This document shows, one piece after another, positions 50,320 to 52,377 of a DNA stretch of 52,377 nucleotides (position 1 is its first letter; every line of letters begins with the position of its first letter). A program made the position numbers and the translations under genes. Below the pieces are notes generated by a model. It did not search any database. It worked only from the letters and a program-made list of their open reading frames with translations, and was not told the origin of the DNA. This stretch comes from Firmicutes bacterium UBA4882 (GTDB lineage: Bacteria > Bacillota > UBA4882): contig DHDG01000069.1 of the NCBI GenBank assembly GCA_002399265.1, forward strand, positions 413 through 52,789, given 5' to 3'.

Positions 50320-51173
50320 AAAACAGGGTGGCACGTCTGGCGCTGATACTTTTGGCGGTGGCAGCAACTTGCCTGTCGATTGGATCACTCATTTTACTGA
50401 CGGATAACGGCGAAGGTAACAGGTTTGCCGAAGAACATACTGTCAATGATGAACTGCTGTTTAGCAGTGGCGATGTCAAGTCCTTGCGGGTCGAAAGCAT
50501 TACTAATACGATCCGAGTCCACGAAACTGATACCGATACTATCCGTTTTCATCTGAACGGCTCCCATGCCGGACCGGATGAGAATCTGTTATGGCTGGAT
50601 TCGTTTTCTGACAATGGTGAGCTTGTTGTCCGTGTGAGGCGGAAGCATATTGTGATGTTCCTCTTCTATTATGAAAATGTGACATTAGATATCTACCTGC
50701 CCAAAATGACTTTTGAACGTCTTAATATTGATACTACATCTGCGGATCTGGACGCACAGTTTCTGCGCGCCTCCGAATTCAGCTATGATACGACCTCAGG
50801 AGATATGCATATTGGCACTCTGGAGACCGGTCAAACTACCATAAACACTACTTCGGGCGATGTGCTGATTAATGCCATGAATGGCAGGTTGCTTTTTAAC
50901 TCAGTATCAGGAGAAATAAACGCCCGATTTGAGAAACTGGCAGACGATATCTCAATCTCCACTACTGCCGGTGCTACCAGAATCACTTTACCGGCAAATT
51001 CCGAATTCCGACTGGACACCTCGTCCGTATCAGGCTCAGTCTATTGCGATTTTCCGTTACTGAGAAAGGAATGCGTAAGAAGTGATCATGAGTGGTCCGC
51101 AGTTGTCGGTGCCGGTAAGATCAAAATAACCTGGGGTAGCGTTTCCGGTGATCTGGAGCTACTGGCAAGGTAA
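50316..51173 (+). CDS. DUF4097 beta-helix domain protein, membrane anchored
   Basis: This 285-residue protein has an N-terminal signal anchor (residues 6-27, LALILLAVAATCLSIGSLIL) and an extracytoplasmic right-handed beta-strand repeat domain (DUF4097) with the typical DTTSADLDAQFL, SYDTTSGDMHIG, TINTTSGDVLIN, FNSVSGEINAR ladder. It is the third gene of the PadR-HAAS operon. Function in envelope stress signalling is proposed for related operons (LiaG-like), but not shown. Confidence 0.9.
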   Translation: MKNRVARLALILLAVAATCLSIGSLILLTDNGEGNRFAEEHTVNDELLFSSGDVKSLRVESITNTIRVHETDTDTIRFHLNGSHAGPDENLLWLDSFSDNGELVVRVRRKHIVMFLFYYENVTLDIYLPKMTFERLNIDTTSADLDAQFLRASEFSYDTTSGDMHIGTLETGQTTINTTSGDVLINAMNGRLLFNSVSGEINARFEKLADDISISTTAGATRITLPANSEFRLDTSSVSGSVYCDFPLLRKECVRSDHEWSAVVGAGKIKITWGSVSGDLELLAR

Positions 51174-51235
51174 TTACGCAAATATAGAACACACTTGCGC
51201 GGCATGGATAATTATTATCAAGACTGCCTTTCGAA

Positions 51236-51265
51236 GCGAATACCGCCCTTACGGACGGTATTCGC
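51236..51265. terminator. Hairpin between DUF4097 and ymaF genes
   Basis: GCGAATACCG pairs with CGGTATTCGC (ten pairs) around a ten-base loop. There is no clear T-tract on either strand. It separates convergent genes. Confidence 0.55.
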
Positions 51266-51281
51266 ATTACCTCTAAAATGG

Positions 51282-51659
51282 CTAATTATCGTTCTCTTCT
51301 TCGCCAACCGGATCTTCAATCAGGGTGGCAAAAATCAGGCTATGCATATGCCCGTCAACAAAGGTCGTGACGTCTTCGGCAAAATGCACATGCCGGCCTT
51401 CCCCGACCGGAATCCCAGGTCCGGTACGGCCTTCCACTTCGTGATAATGGTCTTCATAAAAATCAGTGTTCGCTGCATATTCATGGACATGACTATTATC
51501 CGGAAGGTAGATGGCTGGACCTGATACTCCTGCAAATCTGTGATTATGACGATCCTCACATTCTTCAGCAAAGCGGGTACTTCCTAAGAATTCGTGTGTA
51601 TGTGTATCCCGTGGATACTGCGGCATTTCCGCGCCTTTGAGTTTATCTGTTTTACCCAC
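51282..51659 (-). CDS. ymaF: YmaF family His-rich protein
   Basis: This 125-residue protein is rich in His and acidic residues: DTHTHEFLGSTRFAEECEDR, HNHRFAGVSGPAI, HVHEYAANTDFYEDHYHEVE, GRHVHFAEDVTTFVDGHMHS. This is the YmaF family pattern with repeated HxH units and three similar blocks. Metal binding is likely from the His clusters; the cellular role is unknown. I place the start at GTG 51659, which follows GAGAGGGGG by about four bases; an open frame to 51806 lacks homology. It lies downstream of a small membrane protein gene. Confidence 0.85.
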   Translation of the reverse strand: MGKTDKLKGAEMPQYPRDTHTHEFLGSTRFAEECEDRHNHRFAGVSGPAIYLPDNSHVHEYAANTDFYEDHYHEVEGRTGPGIPVGEGRHVHFAEDVTTFVDGHMHSLIFATLIEDPVGEEENDN

Positions 51660-51717
51660 ACTTGTACCCCCTCTCTGCCTTAATGCTATTCCGGATTGTC
51701 CAAATAGGTGTCGGGCT

Positions 51718-52008
51718 TTACTCAGAAGAATCGCGAGAGAACACATATTGACTGGTGTTCTTTTTGACGCTCTTACTGCCTTCCGAGACCGTATGCGATC
51801 CGCCAAAAAAAATCAAAATCAGCAGGAAGAGGCGGAAAGTCTGCCAGAAAGTAATTTCCTTGAATCCGAACAACTCAGGCAAGGTTGAGTTCCAGAGATA
51901 CTGCACCAACAGAGTGGCGGCTAAAAATACCAGGGCGACTACAATAATAATGATCGGAATAATGATTGGCGCATACTTCTTGAATTTCGCTTCTTTTTCT
52001 GCTTTCAT
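51718..52008 (-). CDS. Small two-TM membrane protein
   Basis: This 96-residue protein has a charged N-terminus (MKAEKEAKFKKY) and two TM helices (about 13-36, APIIIPIIIIVVALVFLAAT and following, and 54-70, FWQTFRLFLLILIFFGG). The tail is Ser/Lys-rich. The ATG has GGGGGAA about nine bases upstream. It lies between a probable regulator and ymaF on the same strand, so the three may form one unit. No family recognised with confidence. Confidence 0.65.
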   Translation of the reverse strand: MKAEKEAKFKKYAPIIIPIIIIVVALVFLAATLLVQYLWNSTLPELFGFKEITFWQTFRLFLLILIFFGGSHTVSEGSKSVKKNTSQYVFSRDSSE

Positions 52009-52027
52009 TTATGAATTCCCCCTTTTT

Positions 52028-52377
52028 CTATTGAACAATGTCCGGATAAAACGCCATGGCCAGCCAATACCGCTTGCGTTCTGGCGCTTGCGTTTGCTCC
52101 GCATACTCCGCCAGCAAAGCTGACAGCCGCTCTTTGAAATCGGCCAACTGATCTGTATTGAGAAACAACTCCTCAACTGTGCCAAACACTTCAGCCCCAT
52201 TGCCGGCTACAGCAATGCGAATGCCTTTTTTGACGGCAGCTGCCACTGTGTCCAGAACCAAGGCCGAAGAATCAGTATAGACACCCACGTCGTGTTCCAC
52301 AGTCAAGCGTCCGGCTACCGCCCGATAGTATTTTTCCAGGATGCCAGACTTTTCTCTGGTTTCAACCAGCTGAATCA
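52028..52377 (-). CDS. Probable winged-helix regulator, 3' part
   Basis: This is the C-terminal part (about 115 residues) of a protein cut by the window edge. It starts IQLVETREKSGILEKYYRAV, then AGRLTVEHDVGVYTDSSALV. The segment VETREKSGILEKYYRAVA is typical of the end of the winged-helix domain in ArsR-like regulators (wing followed by KYYRA), and the rest would be an effector domain. The first ATG-like codon inside the window (52306) is not the real start. The gene ends 19 bases before the small membrane protein ATG. Confidence 0.6.
   Translation of the reverse strand, partial: IQLVETREKSGILEKYYRAVAGRLTVEHDVGVYTDSSALVLDTVAAAVKKGIRIAVAGNGAEVFGTVEELFLNTDQLADFKERLSALLAEYAEQTQAPERKRYWLAMAFYPDIVQ

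Overview
This window looks like a chromosomal segment of an anaerobic, probably spore-forming Gram-positive bacterium of the Clostridia/Peptococcia/Syntrophomonadia type, with medium GC by eye. The support is a Firmicutes-style division and wall cluster (mraZ-rsmH-ftsL-PASTA PBP-murE-murF) with a DAP-specific MurE, an S-box (SAM-I) riboswitch, strong GGAGG ribosome binding sites with many TTG and GTG starts, cobalamin-dependent methionine synthesis joined to the sulfide-based homocysteine proteins of anaerobes, a TupB/TupC-type transporter, and families such as YmaF, HAAS/DUF4097 and DUF1540. I saw no rRNA, tRNA, CRISPR array or intact insertion sequence.

Layout. 1-6.4 kb (minus): division/cell-wall cluster headed by mraZ, with four GTGG boxes upstream that match an MraZ operator. 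6.5-8.7 kb: small Cys-rich DUF1540 proteins, a secreted protein of unknown function and a GNAT acetyltransferase, interspersed with three copies of a nested palindromic repeat built on GGGGACGGTTCT; a fourth copy is at 37.7 kb. 8.8-12.8 kb: CPBP membrane protease, a class C beta-lactamase-like hydrolase with a membrane tail, and an APH-fold kinase that seems to have lost its N-lobe. 12.9-21.6 kb (minus): one long sulfur/methionine operon running promoter, SAM-I riboswitch, metF, truncated metH, RACo-like reactivase without a ferredoxin domain, DUF39 homocysteine protein, NIL-ferredoxin, UPF0280, cysK, terminator. 21.6-26 kb (minus): 2-hydroxyacid dehydrogenase, tex and a TPR-like protein. 26.2-33.4 kb (mainly plus): M32 carboxypeptidase, SIMPL protein, rRNA-type methyltransferase (minus), zinc-ribbon protein, tungstate/molybdate-type ABC pair without its binding protein, and a trypsin-fold protease. 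33.5-40.3 kb: MFS exporter with ArsR-type regulator, GGDEF protein, XRE regulator, ABC-2 exporter and a zinc-ribbon/S4 protein. 40.9-44 kb (plus): InlB-repeat lipoprotein and the TldD/TldE protease pair. 44-49.1 kb: rsgA without a canonical start codon, a candidate short RNA with a 26-codon ORF, Hsp20, a coiled-coil protein encoded by 21-bp repeats, and a neopullulanase-type GH13 enzyme. 49.4-52.4 kb: PadR-HAAS-DUF4097 operon, His-rich YmaF, a small membrane protein and the end of a probable regulator.

How the genes work together. The strongest system is the methionine operon. DUF39 plus NIL-ferredoxin (with UPF0280) are expected to make homocysteine from sulfide, MetF supplies methyl-THF, and the cobalamin MetH methylates homocysteine. 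MetH lacks its own AdoMet reactivation domain, so the neighbouring ASKHA protein is the likely reactivase; that protein also lacks the usual ferredoxin domain, which makes the neighbouring NIL-ferredoxin a candidate electron donor. The whole set sits behind one SAM-I riboswitch. The main unexplained nucleotide-level signals are the nested palindrome family, the rsgA start and the candidate RNA at 45.24-45.51 kb.
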